64,000 nucleotides of DNA from Pseudomonas grandcourensis (GCF_039909015.1 NZ_CP150919.1:2766501-2830500); one strand, 5' to 3'; positions 52,648 through 63,471 are shown, numbered from the stretch's first letter. A program made the numbers and translations. The notes: generated from the sequence alone by a model not told the origin.

Positions 52648-53580
52648 ATGAAACAGACACCCCAGGCTTCGCGTTTTGCCCACGACCATGTGTTTCTCGG
52701 CGCATCCCATGATGAAAACGCCCGTCGCACCTTATGGGTGGTGGCGCTGACGTTCGTGATGATGATTGGTGAAATTGCTGCCGGTTACATCACTGGTTCC
52801 ATGGCGCTGCTGGCCGATGGTTTTCACATGGCCACCCATGCCGGGGCCTTGGGCATCGCGGCGGCGGCCTATGGATTCGCACGGCGCAATGCCAACAACG
52901 CGCGCTACAGCTTCGGCACCGGCAAGGTCGGGGATCTCGCGGGTTTTGCCTCGGCCATGGTGCTGGGGCTGGTGGCGATCGGCATTGCCGGTGAATCCGT
53001 TTATCGCCTGTTTCAGCCGACGACCGTGGCATTCACCGAAGCGACGGTGATTGCGGTGGTCGGGTTGGCAGTGAACATCGCCAGTGCCTTTTTGCTGGCG
53101 GGCGACCACGGTCATCATGGCCACGATCACGGACACAGCCATGACCACGGCCATCATCACCATCACGACAACAACCTGCGCTCGGCCTATGTCCATGTGT
53201 TGGCCGACGCCTTGACCTCGGTGCTGGCGATTGCCGCATTGCTGGCCGGGCGCTATCTGGGATGGGTGTGGCTGGACCCGGTGATGGGCATTGTGGGCGC
53301 CATCGTGATCGCGAAATGGGCCGTTGGATTGATGCGTGACAGCGCTGCGGTGTTGCTCGATGTCACGGATGAGCACGTTGCCGATGAAATTCGTGAACTG
53401 CTGGAGTCATCGGACGATGTGCGCATCAGCGATCTGCATGTCTGGCAGGTCGGCCCCCAGGCGCGGGCCGCGATTGTCAGCGTTGTGGCCGCGGCCAATG
53501 TCAGTGCCGACACCATTCGCGAACGCCTGGCGCCGGTCCATGAACTGTCGCACCTGACCGTCGAGTACCGCACGGCTTGA
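52648..53580 (+). CDS. dmeF: Cation diffusion facilitator, DmeF-type divalent metal exporter
   Basis: A 310-residue CDF exporter with six membrane segments and a cytoplasmic C-terminal domain. The N-terminal HDHVFLGASHDENARRTLWV is characteristic of DmeF. Membrane metal-site residues appear in ALLADGFHMATHAGALGIAA and VHVLADALTSVLAIAALLAG. A His-rich loop (HGHHGHDHGHSHDHGHHHHH) lies between segments IV and V. It exports cobalt and nickel at the expense of the proton gradient, controlled by the repressor upstream. Confidence 0.93.
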   Translation: MKQTPQASRFAHDHVFLGASHDENARRTLWVVALTFVMMIGEIAAGYITGSMALLADGFHMATHAGALGIAAAAYGFARRNANNARYSFGTGKVGDLAGFASAMVLGLVAIGIAGESVYRLFQPTTVAFTEATVIAVVGLAVNIASAFLLAGDHGHHGHDHGHSHDHGHHHHHDNNLRSAYVHVLADALTSVLAIAALLAGRYLGWVWLDPVMGIVGAIVIAKWAVGLMRDSAAVLLDVTDEHVADEIRELLESSDDVRISDLHVWQVGPQARAAIVSVVAAANVSADTIRERLAPVHELSHLTVEYRTA

Positions 53581-53591
53581 GCGGCTTTCGC

Positions 53592-54701
53592 TCAATCACT
53601 GAATAACGGAATCCGTCCATTCGTGGATGGGCGGTATTGCCGTTTCAGTTGCTCCAGTGCCGGTCGCATCGCCAGAAATTGCTTGAGCGTGGCACCTGCA
53701 ATGCTCATCGCCAGGCGCTGCCCCGGGCATTGATGACGCCCCGCACCGAAGGTGAAGCTGCGCCGGTTCGGGCGGTCGAGCAGGAAGGTGTCGGGGTTGT
53801 CGTTGAGCTGCGGGTCGCGATTGGCCGAGGCCAGCAGCACCAGGATCACGTCGGTGGCGTTCAGCCTCACCCCGTCAACCTCGCAGGGGGCGGCGACGAA
53901 ACGGCGGGTGTTCTGTACCGGCGGGTCGAAGCGCTGCACTTCGGCCAGCAGGTCTTCGACAGAGGTTGATTCGCTGCGCAGCGACGAATGATGAATCAAG
54001 GCCAACACGGTGCTGCCGATCAGCCCGGCAGTGGCCTCGAAGGTCTGGGAGCACAGGCCGATCAGGTTGGCGATCAGGGTTTGCGGTGCGCCGCAGGCGA
54101 AGCGCTGGCCGATACCTGCCAGCAAAGGGCTGTGGTTGTGCGGATCGTCGAGCAATTCGATGAAGTAACCGCTCAAGTGTTCGGCGGCAGCGTTGGCGGC
54201 GGTCAATTGTGCCGCGTCGCTCAAGGGCGACAGGCAGGCGACGAAATCCGCCGTCAACTCGCTGATGGCGCGGCCCTGGGCCGGGGTGAACCCCAACAAC
54301 GCCGCCACCACGCACACCGGTCCACGAAACATGGCGTTGTACAGGCCAGCGGCATCCGCAGTCATCAATCGGGCGTTGACCAGAGCTTCGACTTCCCGTG
54401 TATCGATCAACTCCAGCCCCGGCGCAATCGCCGACCGTGGACAATGCTGGCGTTCACCTTCATTCATGCGCATCAATTGGCCGAACACCTGGCCGGCCAT
54501 GCCATCGGCAATCACCCTGGGGACTGGCTCCTGCGCGGGGCGAACGTGGCAATCGGGATGGGCCAGCACGGCGGCCACCGCCCGGGCGCTACTGGCCACC
54601 CACAGGTTCAGCACCGGATGAAAAGCCAGCCCGCCCTCGGCACGCAGTTGTGCGTAGTAGGGATAAGGATCGGCATGGGTCGCAGCGATGATCGGGTCCA
54701 T
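53592..54701 (-). CDS. Cytochrome P450
   Basis: A 369-residue soluble P450, short for the family (usually about 400). The haem cysteine is in FTFGAGRHQCPGQRLA, the K-helix ExxR in EVQRFDPPVQNTRR. The I-helix oxygen-activating motif is unusual: where most P450s have (A/G)Gx(D/E)T, this shows SQTFEATAG, with the conserved threonine shifted or replaced. No ferredoxin or reductase gene is adjacent. It is divergent from an ArsR-type regulator gene. The substrate is unknown. Confidence 0.9.
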   Translation of the reverse strand: MDPIIAATHADPYPYYAQLRAEGGLAFHPVLNLWVASSARAVAAVLAHPDCHVRPAQEPVPRVIADGMAGQVFGQLMRMNEGERQHCPRSAIAPGLELIDTREVEALVNARLMTADAAGLYNAMFRGPVCVVAALLGFTPAQGRAISELTADFVACLSPLSDAAQLTAANAAAEHLSGYFIELLDDPHNHSPLLAGIGQRFACGAPQTLIANLIGLCSQTFEATAGLIGSTVLALIHHSSLRSESTSVEDLLAEVQRFDPPVQNTRRFVAAPCEVDGVRLNATDVILVLLASANRDPQLNDNPDTFLLDRPNRRSFTFGAGRHQCPGQRLAMSIAGATLKQFLAMRPALEQLKRQYRPSTNGRIPLFSD

Positions 54702-54780
54702 GGGTCACAGCCTTTTGTTGTTGGAAAGTGTTGCTACTATCTCCAGTCCGAAAGGGCATTGATTCGTCCGGGAGCGAAAT

Positions 54781-55542
54781 ATGAGCGCAGAACAACACGA
54801 CATCGGCGTCTCGCAGGTGGCGGCAGCCATCGCTGAGCCGGCGCGGACGAAAATCCTCTGTTCGCTGATGGACGGCCACGCCCGTACCAGTACCGAACTG
54901 GCGGCGGTGGCCGAAGTCAGCGCGTCGACCGCCAGTGCCCACCTGGCCAAACTCAAGGAGCTGGCGCTGGTGCGGCTGCACGTCCAGGGACGTCACCGCT
55001 ATTACAGCCTGGCGGACAAACGCGTGGCCCAGGCCCTGGAGGCACTGATGGTGATCGGCCAGTACGCCGCGCCGGGCTTCCGTGCGCGGACCCCGGATCG
55101 CCTGCAATTTGCCCGCACCTGCTACGACCACATGGCCGGCACCCTGGCGGTGCTGATGCATGACCGGATGCTCGAAGCGGGCTGGCTTGAGGAAACCGAC
55201 GAACAGGCCTATCGCTTGAGCGACAGCGGTACGGCAATGTTTCAAGGGCTCGGGATCGAGGTGCAGGACTTGAGCACCTTGCGCCGCCGCTTTGCCTGCC
55301 CGTGCCTGGACTGGAGCATGCGCCGGCCACATCTGGGCGGGTCGCTGGGGGCGGCGTTGCTGCAAACGGCGCTCAAGCGCAAGTGGGTGACCCAGGATCT
55401 GGACAGTCGGGCGTTGGCGTTGACGGCGTTGGGGCGCAGGGAGATGGCAGGGCGGTTCGGGGTTGAGTTGCCCATTGAGCGCGATGGCAAAAGATCGCAG
55501 CCTGCGGCAGCTCCTACGGGGGTTGGGCGGCGGCCATTGTAG
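54781..55542 (+). CDS. ArsR-type winged-helix regulator with C-terminal extension from a repeat
   Basis: A 253-residue regulator. The ArsR winged helix is at about 8-85 (IAEPARTKILCSLMDGHART, SASTASAHLAKLKELALVRL). The rest of the protein is a two-part domain of unknown function containing FACPCLDWSMRRPHLGGSLG. Because the last residues (DGKRSQPAAAPTGVGRRPL) are encoded by an intergenic repeat, the ancestral protein probably ended near ERDG. It is divergent from the P450 gene (starts 79 bp apart) and likely controls it. Confidence 0.85.
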   Translation: MSAEQHDIGVSQVAAAIAEPARTKILCSLMDGHARTSTELAAVAEVSASTASAHLAKLKELALVRLHVQGRHRYYSLADKRVAQALEALMVIGQYAAPGFRARTPDRLQFARTCYDHMAGTLAVLMHDRMLEAGWLEETDEQAYRLSDSGTAMFQGLGIEVQDLSTLRRRFACPCLDWSMRRPHLGGSLGAALLQTALKRKWVTQDLDSRALALTALGRREMAGRFGVELPIERDGKRSQPAAAPTGVGRRPL

Positions 55543-55567
55543 GCGCCGCCGCAGGCTGCAATCTTTT
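55489..55567. repeat. Inverted repeat (AAAAGATCGCAGCC family)
   Basis: Arms 55489-55517 and 55539-55567 are 29 bp each, with a few mismatches. It overlaps the 3' end of the ArsR-type gene, including its stop codon. A perfect copy lies at 56815-56889. Confidence 0.88.
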
Positions 55568-55580
55568 CATTCGGCCATGA

Positions 55581-55616
55581 AAAAGCCCCCCATCGGTCAC
55601 CCGATGGGGGGCTTTT
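55581..55616. terminator. Bidirectional intrinsic terminator
   Basis: AAAAGCCCCCCATCGG-tcac-CCGATGGGGGGCTTTT, a 16-bp perfect stem with a tetraloop. It serves the ArsR-type gene (+) and the convergent ilvE (-). Confidence 0.93.
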
Positions 55617-55633
55617 GTGCGTCTGGTGTCAGG

Positions 55634-56653
55634 TCAAACCTTGACGATCCAGCCCGCTGGCGCTTCGATATCGCCGGTTTGCACGCCGGTCAGCTCTTTG
55701 TAGAGCTTCTGGGTGACCGGGCCGACTTCGGTTTCGCTGTGGAACACGTGCAGGTGGTCGTTGTAGTCGATGCCGCCGATTGGCGTGATCACCGCGGCAG
55801 TACCGCAAGCGCCGGCTTCCTTGAAGTCGGAGAGCTTGTCGATGAGCACGTCGCCTTCGATCACTTCCAGGCCCAGACGAGTCTTGGCCAGCTCGATCAG
55901 CGACAGACGGGTGATGCCCGGCAGTACCGATGGCGAGTTCGGGGTCACGAACTTGTTGTCGTGGGTGATCCCGAAGAAGTTGGCCGAACCGACTTCCTCG
56001 ATCTTGGTGTGGGTCATCGGATCCAGGTAGATGGCGTCGGCGAAGTGGGCTTTCTTGGCCTTGGAGCCCGGCATCAGGCTGGCGGCGTAGTTGCCACCGA
56101 CCTTGGCGGCACCGGTGCCTTGTGGCGCGGCGCGGTCGTAGCTGGAGATCTGGAAGTTGTGCGGGGTCAGGCCGCCCTTGAAGTAGGCGCCGACCGGAAT
56201 GCAGAAGATCGAGAAGATGAACTCGGGGGCGGTACGCACGCCGATGTTGTCACCCACGCCGATCACGAACGGGCGCAGGTACAGCGCGCCGCCGGTGCCG
56301 TAAGGCGGGATGAAACGTTCGTTGGCGCGGACCACTTCCTTGCAGGCTTCAATGAACTGCTCGGTTTCCACCTGCGGCATCAGCAGGCGGGCGCAGCTGC
56401 GCTGCATGCGCAGGGCGTTCTGGTCCGGGCGGAACAGGTTGATCGAGCCGTCCTTGCAACGATAGGCCTTCATGCCTTCGAAGCATTGCTGGCCATAGTG
56501 AAGGGCTGTGGAGCCTTCGCTGATGTGCAGCACGTTATCTTCGGTCAGGGTGCCTTTGTCCCACTCGCCATTGCGAAAGTACGACAGATAGCGCTTGTCG
56601 GTCTTGATGTAGTCAAAACCCAGCTTGTCCCAATTGATGCTTTCGTTACCCAT
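55634..56653 (-). CDS. ilvE: Branched-chain amino acid aminotransferase
   Basis: A 339-residue fold-type IV PLP aminotransferase of the long (BCAT class II, eukaryote-like) type. The segments HYGQQCFEGMKAYRCKDGSI, the PLP-lysine region AKVGGNYAASL and EEVGSANFFGI are typical. It transfers the amino group of leucine, isoleucine or valine to 2-oxoglutarate, or the reverse in biosynthesis. It lies on the same strand about 240 bp downstream of the bkd operon and can supply it with 2-oxo acids. I chose ATG 56653, where homology starts. Confidence 0.93.
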   Translation of the reverse strand: MGNESINWDKLGFDYIKTDKRYLSYFRNGEWDKGTLTEDNVLHISEGSTALHYGQQCFEGMKAYRCKDGSINLFRPDQNALRMQRSCARLLMPQVETEQFIEACKEVVRANERFIPPYGTGGALYLRPFVIGVGDNIGVRTAPEFIFSIFCIPVGAYFKGGLTPHNFQISSYDRAAPQGTGAAKVGGNYAASLMPGSKAKKAHFADAIYLDPMTHTKIEEVGSANFFGITHDNKFVTPNSPSVLPGITRLSLIELAKTRLGLEVIEGDVLIDKLSDFKEAGACGTAAVITPIGGIDYNDHLHVFHSETEVGPVTQKLYKELTGVQTGDIEAPAGWIVKV

Positions 56654-56814
56654 GACACCCTCTATCACTGAACAACCGTCGAAACGGTTCAAGGCTTCTG
56701 ACGTTTTTTGGATGGGGACAACAATACTTCATTCTTGGGCTAAATCGCAGCCCAGACGATAGGGGGAGAAGCAGATTTATTAGCCTGCTTATTAAACTTC
56801 CCGGTTATTCGTCG

Positions 56815-56889
56815 AAAAGATCGCAGCCTGCGGCAGCTCCTACGGGATCGGCGGCTACCTGTAGGAGCTGCCGCAGGCTGCGATCTTTT
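56815..56889. repeat. Perfect 29-bp inverted repeat after lpdV
   Basis: Arms 56815-56843 and 56861-56889 are perfectly complementary over 29 bp around a 17-base loop. It begins six bases after the lpdV stop codon and ends with T-runs in both directions, so it can act as the terminator of the bkd operon. It is the same family as 55489-55567. Confidence 0.92.
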
Positions 56890-56894
56890 GATCT

Positions 56895-58277
56895 TTACAG
56901 ATGCAACGCATGCCCCAGCGCGCGCAAGGCGGCTTCCTGCACCGCCTCACCCAGGGTCGGGTGCGCATGGATGGTGCCGCCGATGTCTTCCAGCCGCGCG
57001 CCCATTTCCAGGCTTTGCGCGAACGCCGTGGACAACTCCGACACCCCAACGCCCACCGCCTGCCAGCCGACAATCACATGATTGTCCCGACGAGCGACCA
57101 CGCGCACGAAGCCGCTTTTCGACTCCAGGGTCATCGCCCGGCCGTTGGCGGCGAACGGGAAGCTCGACACGATGCAGTCCAAACCTGCGGCGTTGGCCTC
57201 GTCCGGGGTCTTGCCGACCACCACCAGTTCCGGGTCGGTGAAGCACACGGCGGCGATGGCGGTCGGGTTGAACTCGCGGGATTTACCGCTGATCAGCTCG
57301 GCGACCATCTCGCCCTGGGCCATGGCCCGGTGCGCGAGCATCGGTTCGCCGCTCAGGTCGCCGATGGCATACACGTTGCGCATGCTGGTCTGGCAACGGT
57401 GGTCGATCTTGATCGACGAACCGTTCATGTCCAGGTTCAGCGCTTCGAGGTTCCAGCCCTGGGTGTTCGGCTTGCGACCGACGGCCACCAGCACCTGATC
57501 GGTTTCCAGGTTCAGGGTCGCGCCGTTCGGGGCCAGTACTTGCAGGCTATTTTCTTTTGAATCGAAGCCTTGCACGCTGTGCTTCAAGTAAAGCTTCACG
57601 CCGAGTTTTCTCAGTTCGTCGTGCACAGGCTGGGTCAGTTCGGCGTCGTAGGCCGGCAGGATGCGCTCCTGCGCTTCCACCACGCTGACCTCGGCGCCGA
57701 GCTTGCGATAGGCAATGCCCAGCTCCAGACCGATGTAACCGCCACCGACCACGATCAGTCGTTTCGGCACGGAGGTCGGCGCAAGCGCTTCGGTGGACGA
57801 AATGATCGGGCCGCCAATCGGCAACATCGGCAGGTTCACGCTTTTCGAACCGGTGGCCAGCACCAGGTGCTCGCACAGAATGCGCGTGTCGCCAACATCG
57901 ATGGTTTTACCGTCAACCACCTTGGCCCAGCCTTGAACGACCTGGACCTTATTCTTTTTCAGCAGCGCCGCGACGCCGGTGGTCAGGCGATCGACGATGC
58001 CGTCTTTCCATTCGACGCTCTTGGTGATGTCCAGCGTCGGCGCGGAAACGCTGATGCCCAGGGGCGAAAGCTGATGGTGGTGCCGGGTCTGATGAAATTG
58101 CTCGGCGACGTGAATCAGTGCCTTGGACGGAATGCAGCCGATGTTCAGGCAGGTGCCGCCCAACGATTGGCCTTCCACCAGAATGGTCGGGATGCCCAAC
58201 TGACCGGCACGGATCGCCGTCACATAACCGCCAGGGCCGCCGCCGATGATCAGCAGCGTGGTGTTCAGAGTTTGCAT
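56895..58277 (-). CDS. lpdV: Dihydrolipoyl dehydrogenase, E3 of the branched-chain complex
   Basis: A 460-residue FAD/NAD oxidoreductase. FAD motif [19 protein letters not shown], redox-active pair C43 and C48 in [18 protein letters not shown] motif [19 protein letters not shown], and the C-terminal [15 protein letters not shown] with the catalytic His-Glu. It reoxidises the dihydrolipoyl group of BkdB and makes NADH. It is the last gene of the bkd operon, three bases after bkdB. Confidence 0.95.
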   Translation of the reverse strand: MQTLNTTLLIIGGGPGGYVTAIRAGQLGIPTILVEGQSLGGTCLNIGCIPSKALIHVAEQFHQTRHHHQLSPLGISVSAPTLDITKSVEWKDGIVDRLTTGVAALLKKNKVQVVQGWAKVVDGKTIDVGDTRILCEHLVLATGSKSVNLPMLPIGGPIISSTEALAPTSVPKRLIVVGGGYIGLELGIAYRKLGAEVSVVEAQERILPAYDAELTQPVHDELRKLGVKLYLKHSVQGFDSKENSLQVLAPNGATLNLETDQVLVAVGRKPNTQGWNLEALNLDMNGSSIKIDHRCQTSMRNVYAIGDLSGEPMLAHRAMAQGEMVAELISGKSREFNPTAIAAVCFTDPELVVVGKTPDEANAAGLDCIVSSFPFAANGRAMTLESKSGFVRVVARRDNHVIVGWQAVGVGVSELSTAFAQSLEMGARLEDIGGTIHAHPTLGEAVQEAALRALGHALHL

Positions 58278-58280
58278 GAC

Positions 58281-59552
58281 TTACTCCACAAACAGGGTGG
58301 CGGGTTGTTCGAGCAGACCACGAATGGCCTGGATGAATAGCGCCGCATCCATGCCGTCGACCACGCGGTGATCGAAGGAGCTGGAGAGGTTCATCATCTT
58401 GCGGATCACGATCTGGCCTTTGATCACCATCGGCCGTTCGACGATCTTGTTGACGCCGACAATTGCCACTTCCGGCAGGTTCAGCACCGGCGTGCTGACG
58501 ATGCCGCCCAAGGCGCCAAGGCTGGTCAGGGTGATGCTCGAGCCGGACAGCTCGTCGCGGCTGGCCTTGCCATTGCGTGCGGCAGTGGCCAAACGGGAGA
58601 TTTCGGCCGCGTTGTCCCACAGGCTGCGGGCTTCGGCATGACGCACCACCGGCACCATCAAACCGATGTCGGCCTGGGTGGCGATGCCGACATGCACTGC
58701 ACCAAGGCGAGTGATGACCTGGGCTTCGTCGTCGTAACGGGCATTGATCTGCGGGAAGTCGCGCAGGGCGACAACCAGGGCGCGGACCAGGAACGGCAGC
58801 AAAGTCAGCTTGCCGCGAGTCGCGCCGTGTTTTTCGTTGAGGTGCGCGCGCAACTCTTCCACGGCGGTGACGTCGATTTCTTCGACGTAGCTGAAGTGGG
58901 CGGCGCGTTGGGTGGCGTCCTGCATGCGCTGGGCGATCTTGCGGCGCATGCCGATCACCGGGATCTGCTGTTCGTCGGTGCGCTGGGTGTAGCCGCTGCT
59001 GACCGTCGATGCATTCGACTGACCCTGGGCCAGGTAGACGTCGAGGTCTTCATGCAGCACACGACCGGCCGGGCCGCTGCCACGGACCAGACGCAACTGA
59101 ATGCCCAGGTCCAGCGCATGCTTGCGTACGGCCGGGGAAGCCAAGGGGCGTTCATCGGCTGCGCGAGCGACCATCGGGCCCTGGCATACGGCAGCTTTCG
59201 GCGCTGGGGCGGCAACCGGTTTGCTTTCCACCACGGCTTCGACTTTCGGCGCTGCGACTGGCGCTTGTTTCACAGGTGCCGGTTGCGCCGACTCCTTAAC
59301 GTTGCCCGCGCCTTCGACTTCAATGCTGATCAGTACACTGCCGACCGCCATGACTTCGCCCGGCTGGCCACCGAGGGCAATGACCTTGCCATGCACCGGC
59401 GACGGGATATCGACCATCGCTTTGTCGGTCATGACATCGGCCAGCACCTGATCTTCGACGACCATGTCGCCGACCTTGACGTGCCATACCGACAATTCAA
59501 CTTCTGCAATGCCTTCACCAATGTCCGGCATTTTAATAACGTGCGTGCCCAT
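58281..59552 (-). CDS. bkdB: Branched-chain 2-oxo acid dehydrogenase E2 (lipoamide acyltransferase)
   Basis: A 423-residue acyltransferase. The lipoyl domain is at about 1-80 with the lipoylated K44 (VMTDKAMVDIPSP). An Ala/Pro-rich linker follows, then the peripheral-subunit-binding domain (ASPAVRKHALDLGIQLRLVR). The C-terminal catalytic domain has the HxxxDG motif at H395-D399 (FDHRVVDG). It transfers the acyl group to CoA and forms the core of the complex. Confidence 0.95.
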   Translation of the reverse strand: MGTHVIKMPDIGEGIAEVELSVWHVKVGDMVVEDQVLADVMTDKAMVDIPSPVHGKVIALGGQPGEVMAVGSVLISIEVEGAGNVKESAQPAPVKQAPVAAPKVEAVVESKPVAAPAPKAAVCQGPMVARAADERPLASPAVRKHALDLGIQLRLVRGSGPAGRVLHEDLDVYLAQGQSNASTVSSGYTQRTDEQQIPVIGMRRKIAQRMQDATQRAAHFSYVEEIDVTAVEELRAHLNEKHGATRGKLTLLPFLVRALVVALRDFPQINARYDDEAQVITRLGAVHVGIATQADIGLMVPVVRHAEARSLWDNAAEISRLATAARNGKASRDELSGSSITLTSLGALGGIVSTPVLNLPEVAIVGVNKIVERPMVIKGQIVIRKMMNLSSSFDHRVVDGMDAALFIQAIRGLLEQPATLFVE

Positions 59553-60611
59553 TCAGACCTCCATGACCCGTTTCAACGCCGCGCCCACTCGGGACGGGCC
59601 TGGGAAATACGCCCACTCTTGCGCGTGCGGGTAGGGGGTGTCCCAACCGGTGACGCGTTCGATCGGCGCTTCCAGGTGGTGGAAGCAATGCTCTTGCACC
59701 AGCGACACCAGTTCGGCACCAAAGCCGCAGGTACGGGTGGCTTCGTGCACCACCACGCAACGGCCGGTCTTTTTCACCGATTTGACGATGGTTTCCAGGT
59801 CCAGCGGCCACAGGCTGCGCAGGTCGATGACTTCGGCATCAACGCCGCTTTCTTCAGCAGCGACTTGCGATACGTACACGGTGGTGCCGTAGGTCAGCAC
59901 GGTGACGTCCTTGCCCGGACGGGTGATAGCAGCGACGTCCAGCGGCACGGTGTAGTAGCCATCCGGCACTTGCGCGGCGGGGTGCTTCGACCACGGGGTT
60001 ACCGGGCGGTCGTGGTGGCCGTCGAACGGGCCGTTGTACAGGCGTTTCGGCTCGAGGAAGATCACCGGGTCATCGTTTTCGATGGAGGCGATCAACAGGC
60101 CCTTGGCGTCGTACGGGTTGGACGGCATCACCGTGCGCAAGCCGCAGACCTGGGTGAACATCGCCTCGATGCTCTGGCTGTGGGTCTGGCCGCCGTAGAT
60201 GCCGCCGCCGCAAGGCATGCGCAGGGTCATCGGTGCGGTGAACTCGCCGGCCGAGCGGTAACGCAGGCGGGCGGCTTCGGAAATGATCTGGTCGGAGGCC
60301 GGGTAGACGTAGTCGGCGAACTGGATTTCAGCTACCGGACGCAGACCGTAGGCGCCCATGCCCACGGCGACACCGACGATGCCGCTTTCGGAGATCGGCG
60401 CGTCGAACACCCGGGAGGTGCCGTACTTGTTCTGCAGGCCTTCGGTGCAGCGGAACACGCCGCCGAAGTAGCCCACGTCCTGGCCGAAGACCACGACGTT
60501 GTCGTCACGTTCAAGCATCACATCCATGGCCGAGCGCAGGGCCTGGATCATGGTCATGGTGGTCGTGGTCATGGCGGTTTCCAGCTCGATATTGTTGTTG
60601 TGATCGTTCAT
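59553..60611 (-). CDS. bkdA2: Branched-chain 2-oxo acid dehydrogenase E1 beta
   Basis: A 352-residue beta subunit of the thiamine-pyrophosphate-dependent E1 component. Family stretches include RDDNVVVFGQDVGYFGGVFR and FADYVYPASDQIISEAARLR. The start is next to the bkdA1 stop and the end abuts bkdB, so the operon is tightly coupled. Pairs with BkdA1 to decarboxylate the 2-oxo acids of Leu, Ile and Val. Confidence 0.95.
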   Translation of the reverse strand: MNDHNNNIELETAMTTTTMTMIQALRSAMDVMLERDDNVVVFGQDVGYFGGVFRCTEGLQNKYGTSRVFDAPISESGIVGVAVGMGAYGLRPVAEIQFADYVYPASDQIISEAARLRYRSAGEFTAPMTLRMPCGGGIYGGQTHSQSIEAMFTQVCGLRTVMPSNPYDAKGLLIASIENDDPVIFLEPKRLYNGPFDGHHDRPVTPWSKHPAAQVPDGYYTVPLDVAAITRPGKDVTVLTYGTTVYVSQVAAEESGVDAEVIDLRSLWPLDLETIVKSVKKTGRCVVVHEATRTCGFGAELVSLVQEHCFHHLEAPIERVTGWDTPYPHAQEWAYFPGPSRVGAALKRVMEV

Positions 60612-60612
60612 G

Positions 60613-62033
<1,421 letters not shown>

Positions 62034-62522
62034 ATGCGTAAACTTGACCGTACCGACATCGGCATTCTCAACAGCCTTCAAGAGAACGCACGCATCACCA
62101 ACGCCGACCTGGCGCGTTCGGTGAACCTGTCGCCGACCCCGTGTTTCAACCGGGTCAAGGCCATGGAAGAACTGGGGGTGATTCGCGAGCAAGTGACGCT
62201 GCTCGATGCCGACCTGTTGGGGCTGCATGTGAACGTGTTCATTCACGTCAGCCTGGAGAAGCAGGTGGAGGAGGCGTTGCAGCATTTCGAAGAGGCGATT
62301 TCCGATCGCCCCGAAGTGATGGAGTGCTACCTGATGGCCGGCGACCCGGACTACCTGATCCGGGTGCTGGTGCCGACCATCCAGTCGCTGGAGCGTTTCA
62401 TGATGGACTTTCTGACCAAAGTCCCGGGGGTGGCGAACATCCGTTCGAGCTTTGCGCTCAAGCAGGTTCGGTACAAGACTGCGCTGCCGTTGCCGGCCAA
62501 TGGGTTGACGCTGGGTAATTGA
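62034..62522 (+). CDS. bkdR: Lrp/AsnC-family activator of the bkd operon
   Basis: A 162-residue Lrp-type regulator. The helix-turn-helix is at about 1-60 ([37 protein letters not shown]), and the effector (RAM) domain follows with the segment [20 protein letters not shown]. It is divergent from bkdA1 and, as in P. putida, should activate the operon when branched-chain amino acids are present. An AGGTGG site precedes the ATG. Confidence 0.94.
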   Translation: MRKLDRTDIGILNSLQENARITNADLARSVNLSPTPCFNRVKAMEELGVIREQVTLLDADLLGLHVNVFIHVSLEKQVEEALQHFEEAISDRPEVMECYLMAGDPDYLIRVLVPTIQSLERFMMDFLTKVPGVANIRSSFALKQVRYKTALPLPANGLTLGN

Positions 62523-62541
62523 AGGTCAAAGGATCGCCGCT

Positions 62542-63405
62542 TTAGAGCTTGTTGATCGGGATTTTCAGGTAGGTCACGCCGTTGTCCTCGGCCGGCGGCA
62601 AGCTCCCCGCCCGCACATTCACCTGGATCGCCGGCAGTAATAGTGTCGGCATCCCCAACCCGGCATCGCGTCGGGTGCGCATTTCCACGAAGGCGTTTTC
62701 GTCGATGCCGTCTCGTACGTGGATATTGCTTTTGCGCTGTTCACCGACGGTGGTCATGCATTGGGACGCGCGTCCCTCGGGCGGATAGTCGTGGCAGACG
62801 TAGAGGCGCACGCTGGCGGGAAAGGCCAGCAGTTTCTGGATCGAGGCGAACATCTGATTGGCATTGCCACCGGGGAAGTCACAACGGGCAGAGCCGACGT
62901 CGGGCATGAACATCGTATCGCCCACCAGAATCACATCTTCGTCGATCAGGTAAGCCATGTCCGCCGGGGTATGGCCGGGCACGTGCAGAGCGGTCGCCTT
63001 GAGGTTGCCGATCATGAACGATTCGTTGGGGGCGAACAGGTGATCGAACTGGGAGCCGTCGACGCGAAAGGATGGCTCGAGATTGAACAGCGCCTTGAAC
63101 ACGTCCTGGACCTTGCTGATCGACTCGCCAATGGCGATTTTGCCGCCAAGCACCCCGCGCAGGTACGGCGCGGCGGACAGGTGATCGGCGTGGGCGTGGG
63201 TTTCCAGCAGCCATTGCACTTGCAAGTGACGGGCGCGGACGAAGGCGATGATTTTATCGGCCTGGGCGGTCGCGGTACGCCCGGCGGCTGCGTCGTAGTC
63301 GAGCACCGGATCGACAATCGCACACTGCCCGCCATCGGCCTCGTAGACCACGTAGCTGTAGGTCGAGGAGGCGGGGTCGAGGAAAGCTTCAATCAGCGCG
63401 GGCAT
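62542..63405 (-). CDS. blh: Metallo-beta-lactamase-fold persulfide dioxygenase-like hydrolase (Blh)
   Basis: A 287-residue MBL-fold protein. Metal ligands are visible in THAHADHLSAAPYL, HVPGHTPADMAYL and VGDTMFMPDVGSARC. The segments DFPGGNANQMFASIQ and CHDYPPEGRA are characteristic of the Blh/ETHE1 persulfide dioxygenases, which oxidise glutathione persulfide to sulfite. It is divergent from a BigR-type repressor, as in Agrobacterium and Xylella. I chose ATG 63405; a GTG two codons earlier is possible. Confidence 0.88.
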   Translation of the reverse strand: MPALIEAFLDPASSTYSYVVYEADGGQCAIVDPVLDYDAAAGRTATAQADKIIAFVRARHLQVQWLLETHAHADHLSAAPYLRGVLGGKIAIGESISKVQDVFKALFNLEPSFRVDGSQFDHLFAPNESFMIGNLKATALHVPGHTPADMAYLIDEDVILVGDTMFMPDVGSARCDFPGGNANQMFASIQKLLAFPASVRLYVCHDYPPEGRASQCMTTVGEQRKSNIHVRDGIDENAFVEMRTRRDAGLGMPTLLLPAIQVNVRAGSLPPAEDNGVTYLKIPINKL

Positions 63406-63455
63406 GGACACGAACCTGTGCAGGGGGAGAAAAGTCAGTCATGGGTTGCAACACT

Positions 63456-63471
63456 TTATGTTTAAACATAA
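63456..63471. promoter_or_regulatory. Candidate BigR operator, 16-bp perfect palindrome
   Basis: TTATGTTTAAACATAA is a perfect 16-bp AT-rich palindrome in the gap between blh (start 63405) and bigR (start 63509). Its position and AT-rich palindromic character match operators of BigR/SqrR-type repressors. Confidence 0.7.
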
